Part shown: positions 34,861 through 43,414 of the stretch, piece by piece | How the letters are laid out: each line of letters starts with the position of its first letter | Numbering within the stretch: position 1 is the stretch's first letter | DNA from: UBA1479 sp002706405 | Lineage (GTDB): Bacteria; Pseudomonadota; Alphaproteobacteria; Rhodospirillales; Casp-alpha2 | NCBI GenBank assembly: GCA_963972255.1 | Contig: CAXATO010000018.1 | Coordinates: 3,069-67,068 of the forward strand | DNA: 64,000 bases | Reading direction: 5' to 3' | Position numbers and translations under genes: made by a program | The notes under the pieces: model-generated | Database searches by the model: none | What the model saw: only the letters and a program-made list of their open reading frames with translations | What the model was told of the DNA's origin: nothing

Positions 34861-36275
34861 TGGTCTGCCTCCACATCTCGGGCGTCGAGGAAACGGCGGT
34901 AGTCCAGCAGTGCCCGCATGGCGCGCACGGCCCCCCGGGCCGAGAAATATATCGGTATCTGATTGCGCTTGATCTGCGGGATCGCCTGGGCGGCCAGGGA
35001 CTGGGCCCCGGTCCAGGCGATGATGACGGGCTTGTCGGTCGCCCGCGCGGCTTCGGTGAAAATGTCGCAATAGAAGCTGGCCCGGGGTTCGCCCACCATG
35101 GTGACCAGCAGGAACACGCCGTCGATCATGTCCTGTTCCAGCACCGTGCGGATGGTGTCTTGATAACCCGTGGGGGAACTTCGGATCTGCTGCGTCACGT
35201 CGATCGGATTGCGCAACGCGCCGAACGGCGGGATGAACTGTTTGAGCGTTTCCTGCGCCGCTTGCGGCAGTTCCGGCACGTCGAGCCCGAAGCGGTGGCA
35301 TTCATCGGCGCAGACGCCGCAGATGCCGCCGGACGGCCCGATCAGGCCCATGTTGGGCCCCTTCGGCAGCTTGTCCAAAAGGCGGGAAAAGGTGATCGCC
35401 GTGGGCAGCAGGTCGGCCGCGTCCTCGACCCGCACCACGCCGTATTTCCGGCACACCGCGTCGAACACGGCGTTCGAGCCGACCATGGCCCCCGTGTGTG
35501 ATGCCGCCGCCGCCGCCGATACATCGGACAGGCCGATCTTGTAGACCACCACGGGCTTGCCCGCCCGGGCCGCCTTGGCACAGGCGCGGGTGAATTTGTC
35601 CGGGTCGCGGATGCCCTCGATGAACATCGCGATCACCTTGGTGTCGGGATCGTCGGCCAGATAATCCAGATAGTCCGCGACCTGCAGGTCGGCTTCGTTG
35701 CCGACGGAAATCCAATGGCTGAACCCGCCCTGTTCCTCGTTCCCGGTACCGAGCATGGAGCCGCCGACGGCCCCCGATTGGGTCAGGAAGGCGATGTCGC
35801 CCTTGTTGAAACGCGGCATGGCGCAGACCATGGAGGTGCAGCAGACCATGTCGCCCACGATAGAAATCATGCCGTTGGTGTTGGGTCCGCAGAACCGCAC
35901 CCCGCCCGCCTTGGCGGCGGCGATCAGGTCGGCTTCCAATTGCGGCTCTCCGGCTTCGGAAAACCCTGAAGCCAGCACGATGGCCGTCTTCACGCCCTTG
36001 GCGCCGCAATCCTTCATCACGGCGACGCTGGCCTTGGCAGGCACGGCGATCAGGGCCAGGTCGATGTCGTCCGGAATGTCGGTGACGCTGGGATAACAGG
36101 TAAGGCCCCGGATTTCCGTTTCCTTGGGGTTCACGGGATAGACCTTGCCCGCATAGCCATGGGCAAGCAGATAGTTGAGCGCGACCGTCCCCAGTTTGTC
36201 GCCGCCCACTTCGTTCTTTTTCTGGGAGGCACCGACGATGGCGACGGAGCGCGCCCGGATCATGGCGTCAAGCAC
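34857..36275 (-). CDS. acyl-CoA synthetase (NDP-forming), alpha/CoA-binding subunit
   Basis: A 472-residue subunit with an N-terminal CoA-binding Rossmann domain (SVAIVGASQKKNEVGG) and a succinyl-CoA-synthetase-like flavodoxin domain. A phospho-histidine region lies near VYKIGLSDVSAAAAASHTGA, with the His in SHTGA (about residue 258). Here alpha and beta are separate genes, whereas many bacterial relatives are fused. It follows the crotonase gene by 5 bases and overlaps the beta gene by 4, so the three form one operon. Confidence 0.9.
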   Translation of the reverse strand: MLDAMIRARSVAIVGASQKKNEVGGDKLGTVALNYLLAHGYAGKVYPVNPKETEIRGLTCYPSVTDIPDDIDLALIAVPAKASVAVMKDCGAKGVKTAIVLASGFSEAGEPQLEADLIAAAKAGGVRFCGPNTNGMISIVGDMVCCTSMVCAMPRFNKGDIAFLTQSGAVGGSMLGTGNEEQGGFSHWISVGNEADLQVADYLDYLADDPDTKVIAMFIEGIRDPDKFTRACAKAARAGKPVVVYKIGLSDVSAAAAASHTGAMVGSNAVFDAVCRKYGVVRVEDAADLLPTAITFSRLLDKLPKGPNMGLIGPSGGICGVCADECHRFGLDVPELPQAAQETLKQFIPPFGALRNPIDVTQQIRSSPTGYQDTIRTVLEQDMIDGVFLLVTMVGEPRASFYCDIFTEAARATDKPVIIAWTGAQSLAAQAIPQIKRNQIPIYFSARGAVRAMRALLDYRRFLDARDVEADQ

Positions 36276-36280
36276 GGCCG

Positions 36281-37096
36281 TTATTCCTTGTCGCTGCCCT
36301 TGTTCTTGGATTTCGCCTCGAGCATCTCGGCCATGGCGTTGACGGCTTCCTCATGCTCGGGCGTGTTATGGGCCAGCGCCTGGAACGCCGCCGACATTTC
36401 CAACAGAGTGTCCAGCCGGGCGTGATGGCTTTCCCGCAAAAGACGCTTGGTCAGGCGTAGGGCATGGCCAGGATTGCAGGCGATGCGGTCGGCCAGTGCG
36501 TTGGCGGCGGTCATCAGGTCGTCGGCCGCGACGACCTTGGACACCAGGCCGCAGCCGAGCGCTTCTTGGGCATCGATGGTGTCGCCGGTGAAGGCCATCT
36601 CATAGGCCTTGGAAAAGCCGACGGCGCGGGGCAGGAAATAGGCCCCGCCGTCGCCGGGAATGATGCCCAGCTTGACGAAGCTTTCCGCGAATTTGGCGTG
36701 CTCCGAGGCGATGCGGATGTCGCACATGGTCGCCAGGTCGCAACCGGCGCCGATGGCCGCGCCGTTGACGGCGGCGATGGTCGGCACCTCGATGTTGTAG
36801 AACGCCTTGGGGATGCGCTGGATGCCTTTCAGATAGTTGTTTCTGATTTCGGCGGGGGTGCCCTGGGACAGGCCGGTCCTGTTTCGCATAGCGAAAATAT
36901 TCCCACCGGCGCTGAAGGCCTTTCCGGCCCCCGTCAGGATCACGACTTTGACGCTGGGGTCGTTGTTGACCCGCTCGCAGGCGTCGACGAAATCCTGCGC
37001 CTGGACTTTTCCCGACAAGGAATTGCGCTTTTCCGGGTGATTCATGGTCAGGGTGACCACGCTGCCCCGCTGTTCATAGAGGAGAAACTGTTCCAT
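36281..37096 (-). CDS. crotonase-superfamily enzyme (enoyl-CoA hydratase/isomerase-like)
   Basis: A 271-residue crotonase-fold protein. The oxyanion-hole segments are GAGKAFSAGG and NGAAIGAGCDLATMCD. The first catalytic Glu of enoyl-CoA hydratases is replaced by Asp120, and the second (normally in the xxPE segment) appears to be Phe in KFAESFVKLG. An Asp follows in IPGDGG. It may therefore be an isomerase or another crotonase rather than a hydratase. It is the first gene of the operon with the acyl-CoA synthetase subunits, divergent from two acyl-CoA dehydrogenases across a perfect palindrome. Confidence 0.87.
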   Translation of the reverse strand: MEQFLLYEQRGSVVTLTMNHPEKRNSLSGKVQAQDFVDACERVNNDPSVKVVILTGAGKAFSAGGNIFAMRNRTGLSQGTPAEIRNNYLKGIQRIPKAFYNIEVPTIAAVNGAAIGAGCDLATMCDIRIASEHAKFAESFVKLGIIPGDGGAYFLPRAVGFSKAYEMAFTGDTIDAQEALGCGLVSKVVAADDLMTAANALADRIACNPGHALRLTKRLLRESHHARLDTLLEMSAAFQALAHNTPEHEEAVNAMAEMLEAKSKNKGSDKE

Positions 37097-37156
37097 ATTT
37101 CCGATCCGGCTGGTTTCTTATGCCCTTGTTGTAGACCATCCTGCGGCGTTATAAAA

Positions 37157-37172
37157 CGATTGTATACAATCG
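37157..37172. promoter_or_regulatory. perfect 16-base palindrome CGATTGTATACAATCG
   Basis: A perfect palindrome centred between the divergent crotonase and acyl-CoA dehydrogenase genes, ending 25 bases before the TTG at 37198. Its core ATTGTATACAAT is identical to the site before emrA (63684) and one base from that at 20721. It is placed to repress both directions of the acyl-CoA cluster. Confidence 0.72.
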
Positions 37173-37197
37173 AAACCAAGAAAATAGGATTTAAATC

Positions 37198-38355
37198 TTG
37201 GAGGACATCCGTTTCACGCCGGGCCTTCTACCGCCCGAGGCCGAGGCCCTTCGCGCCGAGGTCCGCGATTTCATCGCAAGCCATCTTAAAGGCTATCCGG
37301 GCGTCAAGCGCGCCAAATCCTGGTCCGGCGCCGACCCGGAGTTTTCCAAGGCCATGGGCGCCCGTGGCTGGATCGGCATGACCTGGCCCAAGGAGTACGG
37401 CGGCGGTGGCCGCAGCTTCCTGGAACGCTACGTGGTGCTGGAGGAAATGCTGGCCGCCGGTGCGCCCGTCTCGGCCCATTGGGTGGCCGACCGCCAGAGC
37501 GGTCCTTTGCTGCTGAAATTCGGGACGGAAGAGCAGCGCCGCAAGTACATCCCCGCCATCACGCGGGGCGAAAGCTATTTCTGCATTGGCATGAGCGAGC
37601 CCAATTCGGGCTCGGACCTGGCCTCCATCCGCACGCGGGCGGAGAAGACCGCCGATGGCTGGCGCATCAACGGCCAGAAGATTTGGACCTCCAAGGCCCA
37701 TACGGCCCATCACATGATTGCCCTGGTGCGCACCCGGCCGCAGGACCCCAAGGACCGCCACGCGGGCCTGTCCCAGTTCCTGATCGACATGAAGGAAACC
37801 AAGGGGGTGACCATCCGCCCGATCCGCAACATGGCGGGCGAGCAGATGTTCAACGAGGTGTTTTTCGAAGACGCGGAGGTGCCCGCCGACGCCCTGGTCG
37901 GGACCGAGGGCGGCGGCTGGGGCCAGGTGACCACGGAACTGGCGTTCGAGCGCAGCGGGCCGGAACGCTATCTCTCCAGCTATCAATTGCTGTTCGAACT
38001 GGTGCGGGAAATCGGCGCCGACGCGGGCCCGGCGGAAGCGGCCGGCATCGGGCGGCTGGCAGCGCATCTGTCGACCCTGCGCCAGATGTCGATCTCCATC
38101 GCCACCATGCTGGAACGCGGCGAGACGCCGAACCTGGCGGCGGCCATCGTCAAGGAACTGGGCGTCGCCTACGAGCAGGACATGCCGGGCAAGGCCCATG
38201 ACATTGCCGGCATTTCGCCGCGCACCGGTGCCGATGCCGGCGGCTTCGATCAGGTCATGGCCTATATGACCATGGCGGCGCGGTCGTTCTCGCTGCGCGG
38301 CGGCACACGAGAAATCATGCGCGGCATTATCGCGCGCGGACTAGGGTTGCGCTGA
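37198..38355 (+). CDS. acyl-CoA dehydrogenase
   Basis: Flavoprotein dehydrogenase of 385 residues, introducing a trans-2 double bond into an acyl-CoA. It has the MSEPNSGSDLASIRTRAE FAD/substrate segment, WTSKAHTAHH, and GGTREIMRGIIARGLGL at the end, which is the usual acyl-CoA dehydrogenase tail. TTG 37198, with AGGA about 10 bases upstream, is the start. Its stop overlaps the ATG of the next gene (TGATG), so the two dehydrogenases are coupled and could form a heteromer. Confidence 0.9.
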   Translation: MEDIRFTPGLLPPEAEALRAEVRDFIASHLKGYPGVKRAKSWSGADPEFSKAMGARGWIGMTWPKEYGGGGRSFLERYVVLEEMLAAGAPVSAHWVADRQSGPLLLKFGTEEQRRKYIPAITRGESYFCIGMSEPNSGSDLASIRTRAEKTADGWRINGQKIWTSKAHTAHHMIALVRTRPQDPKDRHAGLSQFLIDMKETKGVTIRPIRNMAGEQMFNEVFFEDAEVPADALVGTEGGGWGQVTTELAFERSGPERYLSSYQLLFELVREIGADAGPAEAAGIGRLAAHLSTLRQMSISIATMLERGETPNLAAAIVKELGVAYEQDMPGKAHDIAGISPRTGADAGGFDQVMAYMTMAARSFSLRGGTREIMRGIIARGLGLR

Positions 38356-39416
38356 TGACCGGTACAAGCGAAATGGCCAACATCCTGGCGGAAGCCGCCG
38401 GACGCCTGTTGGAAGATCATGTCACCCGCGACGTCCTGAGCGCGGCCGAGGACGGCACCTGGCCGCAGGACCTGTGGCAGGAGTTGGAACAGAACGGCTT
38501 GACCCAGCCGCTTGCCCCGGAAGACCGGGGCGGCATGGGGGCGACCTTCGCCGATGCCTTCGTCATCGCCTTCGCCGCCGGGCGCCGGCGCGCACCCGTG
38601 CCCCTGGTAGAAACCATGGCGGCGGGCTGGCTGCTGGGGCGGGCCGGAATTGACGTGCCGCCGGGACCGTTGGCCCTGATCGACGGCGGCGGCGACCTTG
38701 CGCTCAAGGACGGGGCGCTTTCGGGTGTTGCCAAGAGCGTGCCCTGGGCGGCCCAGGCCGGGCATCTGGTCGTCGAAATCGACGGCACGGTACTGTTGGT
38801 TCCCGCCGATGCCGTGACCCTCACGCCCGACAGCAACATGGCGGGTGAGCCCCGCGGTACGGTGACCCTCGAAGCGGCGAAACCGGCCGCCACGGGAAGC
38901 CTTGGCCTCACGGGCAATCTTCCCGTGGCCCGCACCCTGGGGGCGCTCATGCGCGCGGCCCAGATGGCGGGCGCCATGGAGGGGGCGGTGACGCTCGCCG
39001 TGCAGCACGCGGGCGACCGCGAACAGTTCGGCCGGCCCATCGCCAAGTTCCAGGCGATCCAGCAGATGCTGGCCCGCGCCGCCGCCCGCGCCGCGCAGGC
39101 GCGCAGTGCGGCGGAAACGGCGTTCCTTGCCCTCGACCGGGTGGGCGACGACCTGACCGATGCGGAATGGGATGTGGCGGCGGCCAAGGTCGTGGCCGGG
39201 GAGGCGGCGGAAATCGTCTATGACGCGGCCCATCAGACCCACGGCGCCATCGGCTTCACCTATGAGCACGAACTGCATTTCACCACGCGCCGGCTTTGGG
39301 CCTGGCGGGGTGAGTTCGGGGCGGAAACCTATTGGGCCCAGGAGATCGGACAGCGCGTACTGGCGCGGGGCGCCGACACCCTGTGGCCGGATCTGACAGC
39401 GCGGCAGAAAGGCTGA
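38355..39416 (+). CDS. acyl-CoA dehydrogenase-like protein, second subunit
   Basis: A 353-residue acyl-CoA dehydrogenase homologue, shorter and more divergent than its neighbour. It keeps the C-terminal helical bundle (REQFGRPIAKFQAIQQMLAR, HQTHGAIGFTYEHELHF) but has an eroded middle domain. Coupled pairs of this kind form alpha2-beta2 enzymes in steroid and branched-chain degradation, where only one subunit binds FAD properly. That model would fit here but is not shown. It is co-transcribed with the upstream dehydrogenase. Confidence 0.88.
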   Translation: MTGTSEMANILAEAAGRLLEDHVTRDVLSAAEDGTWPQDLWQELEQNGLTQPLAPEDRGGMGATFADAFVIAFAAGRRRAPVPLVETMAAGWLLGRAGIDVPPGPLALIDGGGDLALKDGALSGVAKSVPWAAQAGHLVVEIDGTVLLVPADAVTLTPDSNMAGEPRGTVTLEAAKPAATGSLGLTGNLPVARTLGALMRAAQMAGAMEGAVTLAVQHAGDREQFGRPIAKFQAIQQMLARAAARAAQARSAAETAFLALDRVGDDLTDAEWDVAAAKVVAGEAAEIVYDAAHQTHGAIGFTYEHELHFTTRRLWAWRGEFGAETYWAQEIGQRVLARGADTLWPDLTARQKG

Positions 39417-39420
39417 ACGG

Positions 39421-40455
39421 TCAGACCGCCGCCATCGTCGCCGTCGCCAGGAACGCGTCGACGTCGTCTTCCGGGGTATTGAAAGCGGTGACCAGGCGGG
39501 TCTTGCGCCGGCCCTGGTCATCGGCACCCCGGTCGTAGAACAGGAAGCCCTCGGCCTTCAGCGCCTCGGCCATGGGGGCGGGCAGGCGCGGGAACACCTG
39601 GTTGCCGTCCACGTCCCCGATGATCTCCACGCCCAGGGCCTTGAGCCCGTCGGCCAGCTTGCGCGCCATGGCGTTGGAATGGCGCGCGTTCTTGAGCCAC
39701 AGGTCATCGGCCAGATAGGCCTCCATCTGCGCCGTCATCAGGCGCATCTTGGACAACACATGGCCGGCGCGTTTCTGGCGGTAGAGGAATTCCTCGCCGA
39801 GGGCGGGGTTGAATACGACCACGGCCTCCAGCGCCAGGGCCCCGTTCTTGGTGCCACCGAAGCTGAGCACGTCGACCCCGGCCTTCCAGCTCATGTCGGC
39901 GGGCGAACAGTTGAGCCCGGCCAGCGCATTGGCGAAGCGCGCGCCGTCCATATGCAGGGCAAGGCCGTGTTTGCGGCAGACCGCGCCGATGGCGGCGATC
40001 TCGTCGACCCGGTAGGCCGTGCCCTTTTCCGTCAACTGCGTGACGCTGACGGCGCGGACCTGGGAATAATGCTCATCCCCCCGGCCTTCCAGGGTCGCGG
40101 CCTCGACCGAATCCGGGGTGAGCTTGCCGTTTTCACCCGGCAGGCCGATCAGCCGCGCACCGCCCGAATACATCACCGGGCCGTTGCCTTCGTGGTCGAA
40201 GATATGCGCTGTCTCATGGCACACGAGCGCCCCCCAGGAGGGCGTGATCGAGGCCACGGCAAGCCCGTTGGCCGCCGTACCCGTGGGCACGAAGAACACC
40301 TTGGCCTCGGTCTCGAACACCTCGCACACGCGCTGGCGCGCGGCTTCCGTCCCGTCGTCATGACCATAGGGCATGGTGCGCCCTTCATTGGCGGCGACAA
40401 TCGCGGCCATGATGTCCGGATGGGCGCCCGCCGTGTTGTCGGATGCGAAATTCAT
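39421..40455 (-). CDS. ltaE: low-specificity L-threonine aldolase
   Basis: PLP enzyme of 344 residues that splits L-threonine or allo-threonine to glycine and acetaldehyde. It begins MNFASDNTAGAHPDI, with the conserved GHDDGTEAA and HMDGARFANAL segments. The PLP-lysine is in SFGGTKNGAL. ATG 40455 follows AAGGAG; the frame open further upstream is not coding. It converges on the acyl-CoA dehydrogenase pair with a 4-base gap. Cognate acetaldehyde or glycine genes are not adjacent. Confidence 0.9.
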   Translation of the reverse strand: MNFASDNTAGAHPDIMAAIVAANEGRTMPYGHDDGTEAARQRVCEVFETEAKVFFVPTGTAANGLAVASITPSWGALVCHETAHIFDHEGNGPVMYSGGARLIGLPGENGKLTPDSVEAATLEGRGDEHYSQVRAVSVTQLTEKGTAYRVDEIAAIGAVCRKHGLALHMDGARFANALAGLNCSPADMSWKAGVDVLSFGGTKNGALALEAVVVFNPALGEEFLYRQKRAGHVLSKMRLMTAQMEAYLADDLWLKNARHSNAMARKLADGLKALGVEIIGDVDGNQVFPRLPAPMAEALKAEGFLFYDRGADDQGRRKTRLVTAFNTPEDDVDAFLATATMAAV

Positions 40456-40480
40456 GGGCGGGGGCTCCTTGGGGTTGGGA

Positions 40481-40915
40481 TTAGTCGGCGACGAGGTTGA
40501 GGTCGACGGCGTGAAAGGCCGAGCGGTCGGGGGCGACGCCATGAGCGCGGGCATCGACGGCCTGACCGTCCTGTACCGCAACGATGACCCAGATCAGGTC
40601 GGTCTCATAGGCCATTTTCAAATCCGTGGCGCTGGGCAGGGCCGGGCCGCCGGGGTGGGAATGGTAATGGCCGACGATGCGTTCCGCCGTGCCGTCCAGG
40701 GCGCGCATCAGATCGAACCGCACTTGCGGGTCGACCTCGAAGGAATCCTCGGCCCGGGACTCGGTCACGTTGGGCGACGGCACCATGCGGGTGACCAGGG
40801 TTTCGCCTTTGGCCGCGCCGTCCCGCCCTGCCAGCAGGCCGCAGCATTCATGGGGAAAGGCGGCTTCGGCGGCTTCGGTGATGCGCTCCAGCAGAGTCTG
40901 GGGGATGGTCAGCAA
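40481..40915 (-). CDS. M67 (JAMM) metallopeptidase family protein
   Basis: A 144-residue JAMM/MPN+ protein with the zinc motif HYHSHPGGPALPSATD and an upstream Glu in ECCGLLAG. Bacterial members often trim ubiquitin-like sulfur carriers such as the C-terminus of a MoaD- or ThiS-like protein. A MoaD-like protein is encoded at 5162, but far away. The start is TTG at 40915 with GGGAGGA about 9 bases upstream. It sits between the threonine aldolase and a small membrane protein gene, all on the minus strand. Confidence 0.83.
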   Translation of the reverse strand: MLTIPQTLLERITEAAEAAFPHECCGLLAGRDGAAKGETLVTRMVPSPNVTESRAEDSFEVDPQVRFDLMRALDGTAERIVGHYHSHPGGPALPSATDLKMAYETDLIWVIVAVQDGQAVDARAHGVAPDRSAFHAVDLNLVAD

Positions 40916-40935
40916 GGGGGCAGTCCTCCCGCCGC

Positions 40936-41286
40936 TTAGGGATTGATGCGGCCCGTGACGCCGCCCGTGCCCGGATCGATGATCAGGACCTGCCCGCATA
41001 CGCCGGCCGGCTGGGTCAGGACATAGATTTGCCCGCCCAATTCGGTGACGGACCTGATCTCGCAGCCCGTGGGCAGGTTCAACTCGATATCGCCGGACAG
41101 GGCCACGGGCGGTGACAGATGAGCCGGCGGCGGCGTGCCGACAGTCGTGGCGGCCGGTTTGCTGTCGCCGAACAGACGCCAGGTCGGGTCCTGGCTGGTC
41201 TTGAAGAAGCCGTAGACCAACAAGCCGAGACCCAGCGCGATCAGGACGCCCAGGCCGATAACCAGTAATTTCAAAGCCGCATGCAT
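40936..41286 (-). CDS. small membrane-anchored protein (DUF6476-like)
   Basis: A 116-residue protein with one N-terminal transmembrane helix (about 5-28, LLVIGLGVLIALGLGLLVYGF), a Pro-rich linker, and a small C-terminal domain with LPTGCEIRSVTELGGQIYVL and CGQVLIIDPGTG. It reminds me of the DUF6476 family. Function is unknown. Start ATG 41286 is chosen over an upstream ATG because the hydrophobic segment begins there. It is divergent from the pseudouridine synthase gene. Confidence 0.6.
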   Translation of the reverse strand: MHAALKLLVIGLGVLIALGLGLLVYGFFKTSQDPTWRLFGDSKPAATTVGTPPPAHLSPPVALSGDIELNLPTGCEIRSVTELGGQIYVLTQPAGVCGQVLIIDPGTGGVTGRINP

Positions 41287-41378
41287 GGGGCTTAAGTGCA
41301 ACGGGGGGCGAGGGCTGTCAAGCATGTGCGCGGGCCGCGCTTGACAGTTTCCGGCCCCCGGCGTTTTCTCGACCGGCC

Positions 41379-42347
41379 ATGAGCGAGACCCATAGCCTGA
41401 AAATTCCCGCCGATCAGGCGGGCGAACGCCTGGACAAGGCCCTGACGGCGCTGCTGCCGGACCTGTCGCGCGCGCGCCTGCAGGCTTTGATGGCCGACGG
41501 CCATGTCGCGGACGGCACGGGGCAGCCGGTGACCGAGGCCAAGCGCAAGGTCCGCGCCGGCGAGAGCTATACGGTCACCATTCCGCCGCCCGTGCCGGCG
41601 ACACCGGAGAGCCAGGCGATTCCCCTGGATGTCGTTTACGAGGACGACCACCTGATCGTCATCGACAAGCCCCAGGGCCTGGTCGTGCATCCGGCGGCGG
41701 GCAATGCGGACGGCACGCTGGTCAACGCGCTGCTGGCCCATTGCGCGGGCTCGCTGTCGGGCATCGGCGGGGTCGAGCGGCCGGGCATCGTGCATCGTCT
41801 GGATAAGGATACCTCGGGCCTCATGGTCGCGGCCAAGACGGACGTCGCCCATCGCGGGCTCGCCAAGCAGTTCGAGGACCATTCCATCGATCGCGCCTAC
41901 CGCGCCCTGGTGTGGGGCGTGCCGCGCCCGGCAACGGGCGAGATCACGGGCGCCATCGGCCGCGATCCCCGCAACCGCAAGAAGATGGCCGTGCGCCCGG
42001 ATGCTTCCGGCAAATGGGCCAAGACGTTTTACACGGTGCTGGAGCGGTTCGGCGACCGGGCCGCCCTGGTCGAATGCCGGCTGGCCACGGGGCGCACGCA
42101 TCAGATCCGAGTGCATATGGCGTCGATCGGTCATCCCCTCATCGGGGATCCCCTTTATGGCGGCCGGCGGGGCCGAACGGCGGGCCTGCCGCCGGAACTG
42201 AAAAACCCACTAAGTGAGTGTAAAAGCCAAGCCCTTCACGCATGTATACTCGGATTTACCCATCCGGTAACGGGAGAAAGGCTCAGCTTTGTTTCTGATA
42301 AGCATATATATATCAATGAGATATCGTCCATATTGCGGTCGATCTAA
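41379..42347 (+). CDS. rluD: 23S rRNA pseudouridine synthase, RluA/RluD family
   Basis: Pseudouridine synthase of 322 residues: an N-terminal S4 RNA-binding domain (AGERLDKALTALLPD) and a catalytic domain whose Asp lies in HRLDKDTSGLMV. Later motifs are TGRTHQIRVHMA and HPLIGDPLYGG. RluD modifies helix 69 of 23S rRNA. The last 40 or so residues (from about position 42215) come from AT-rich DNA and end NEISSILRSI, unlike the GC-rich body. The gene is upstream of rpoH, a common alphaproteobacterial order. Confidence 0.92.
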   Translation: MSETHSLKIPADQAGERLDKALTALLPDLSRARLQALMADGHVADGTGQPVTEAKRKVRAGESYTVTIPPPVPATPESQAIPLDVVYEDDHLIVIDKPQGLVVHPAAGNADGTLVNALLAHCAGSLSGIGGVERPGIVHRLDKDTSGLMVAAKTDVAHRGLAKQFEDHSIDRAYRALVWGVPRPATGEITGAIGRDPRNRKKMAVRPDASGKWAKTFYTVLERFGDRAALVECRLATGRTHQIRVHMASIGHPLIGDPLYGGRRGRTAGLPPELKNPLSECKSQALHACILGFTHPVTGERLSFVSDKHIYINEISSILRSI

Positions 42348-42486
42348 AAATTTCTGTACCTGAGTAAATCCCTCGGTTAATATCCGACCAAATTGGTATG
42401 AATTAGCGCGGCGCGTCATCATCTTCCGTTCTGATCGGCGGGTGCACGGCGAACGAGCTGCGTCTGGATACAAGGGAAACCACACC

Positions 42487-43377
42487 ATGGGTTACATGGC
42501 CCCTGACAAGGACTTGAGTTTTGCCCCGGAAGACAATCTGTCGCGGTATCTCTACCGCATCCGGGAATACCCCATGCTCGCGCCGGAAGAAGAGGTCGCG
42601 CTCGCCCGGCGTTGGCAGGAACACGCGGATGAAGAGGCCGCTCAGCGCCTGGTGACGAGCCACCTGCGTCTGGTCGCCAAGATCGCCATGGGTTACCGCG
42701 GCTATGGTCTGCCCATTGGCGAGCTGATCTCCGAAGGCAATGTCGGCATGATGCAGGCGGTCAAGCGCTTCGATCCGGAGCGCGGATTCCGCCTGGCGAC
42801 TTATGCCATGTGGTGGATTCGCGCGGCGATCCAGGAATACATCCTGCGGTCGTGGTCGCTGGTCAAGATGGGCACCACGGCGGCGCAGAAGAAGCTGTTC
42901 TTTAATCTGCGCCGGATGAAGGCCCAGATGTCGGCCATCGACGAGGGCGACCTGCACCCGGAACAGGTGGCCGAGATCGGCCGCAAGCTTGGCGTGTCCG
43001 AGGTCGAGGTCGTCAATATGAACCGGCGGCTCGCCGGCGGCGATCAGTCACTCAACGCGCCCTTGCGTCAGGATGCCGACGGCGAATGGCAGGATTGGCT
43101 GGTCGAGGATGAAGAAGATCAGGAATCCCGCCTGGGCGACTACGAGGAACTGTCGGAGCGGCGCGGCATGCTCAGCATGGCGCTCAAATCCTTGTCCGAA
43201 CGGGAACGCCACATCATCGAGGAGCGGCGCCTGAAGGACAATCCGGCAACCTTGCAGGACCTGTCGGCGGAATACGGGATTTCCCGTGAACGCATCCGCC
43301 AGATCGAGGTCCGGGCCTTCGAAAAGCTTCAGAAGTCGGTCAAAAACGCGGTCATCGAGCGCCATATCTCCCACTAA
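42487..43377 (+). CDS. rpoH: heat-shock sigma factor sigma-32
   Basis: Sigma-70 family factor of 296 residues that directs RNA polymerase to heat-shock promoters. Regions 2.1-2.4 are visible (LISEGNVGMMQAVKRFDPERGFRLATYAMWWIR), with the RpoH-specific QKKLFFNLRR box and region 4.2 (SAEYGISRERIRQIEVRAFEKL). Start ATG 42487 (or 42496); AAGGGA precedes the first. In alphaproteobacteria several RpoH paralogues may coexist; only this one is here. The AT-rich interval 42215-42430 likely holds its promoter. Confidence 0.95.
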   Translation: MGYMAPDKDLSFAPEDNLSRYLYRIREYPMLAPEEEVALARRWQEHADEEAAQRLVTSHLRLVAKIAMGYRGYGLPIGELISEGNVGMMQAVKRFDPERGFRLATYAMWWIRAAIQEYILRSWSLVKMGTTAAQKKLFFNLRRMKAQMSAIDEGDLHPEQVAEIGRKLGVSEVEVVNMNRRLAGGDQSLNAPLRQDADGEWQDWLVEDEEDQESRLGDYEELSERRGMLSMALKSLSERERHIIEERRLKDNPATLQDLSAEYGISRERIRQIEVRAFEKLQKSVKNAVIERHISH

Positions 43378-43414
43378 GCGGGCGATGACAGTTTGGGATA
43401 GACGCCGGGCGGTG

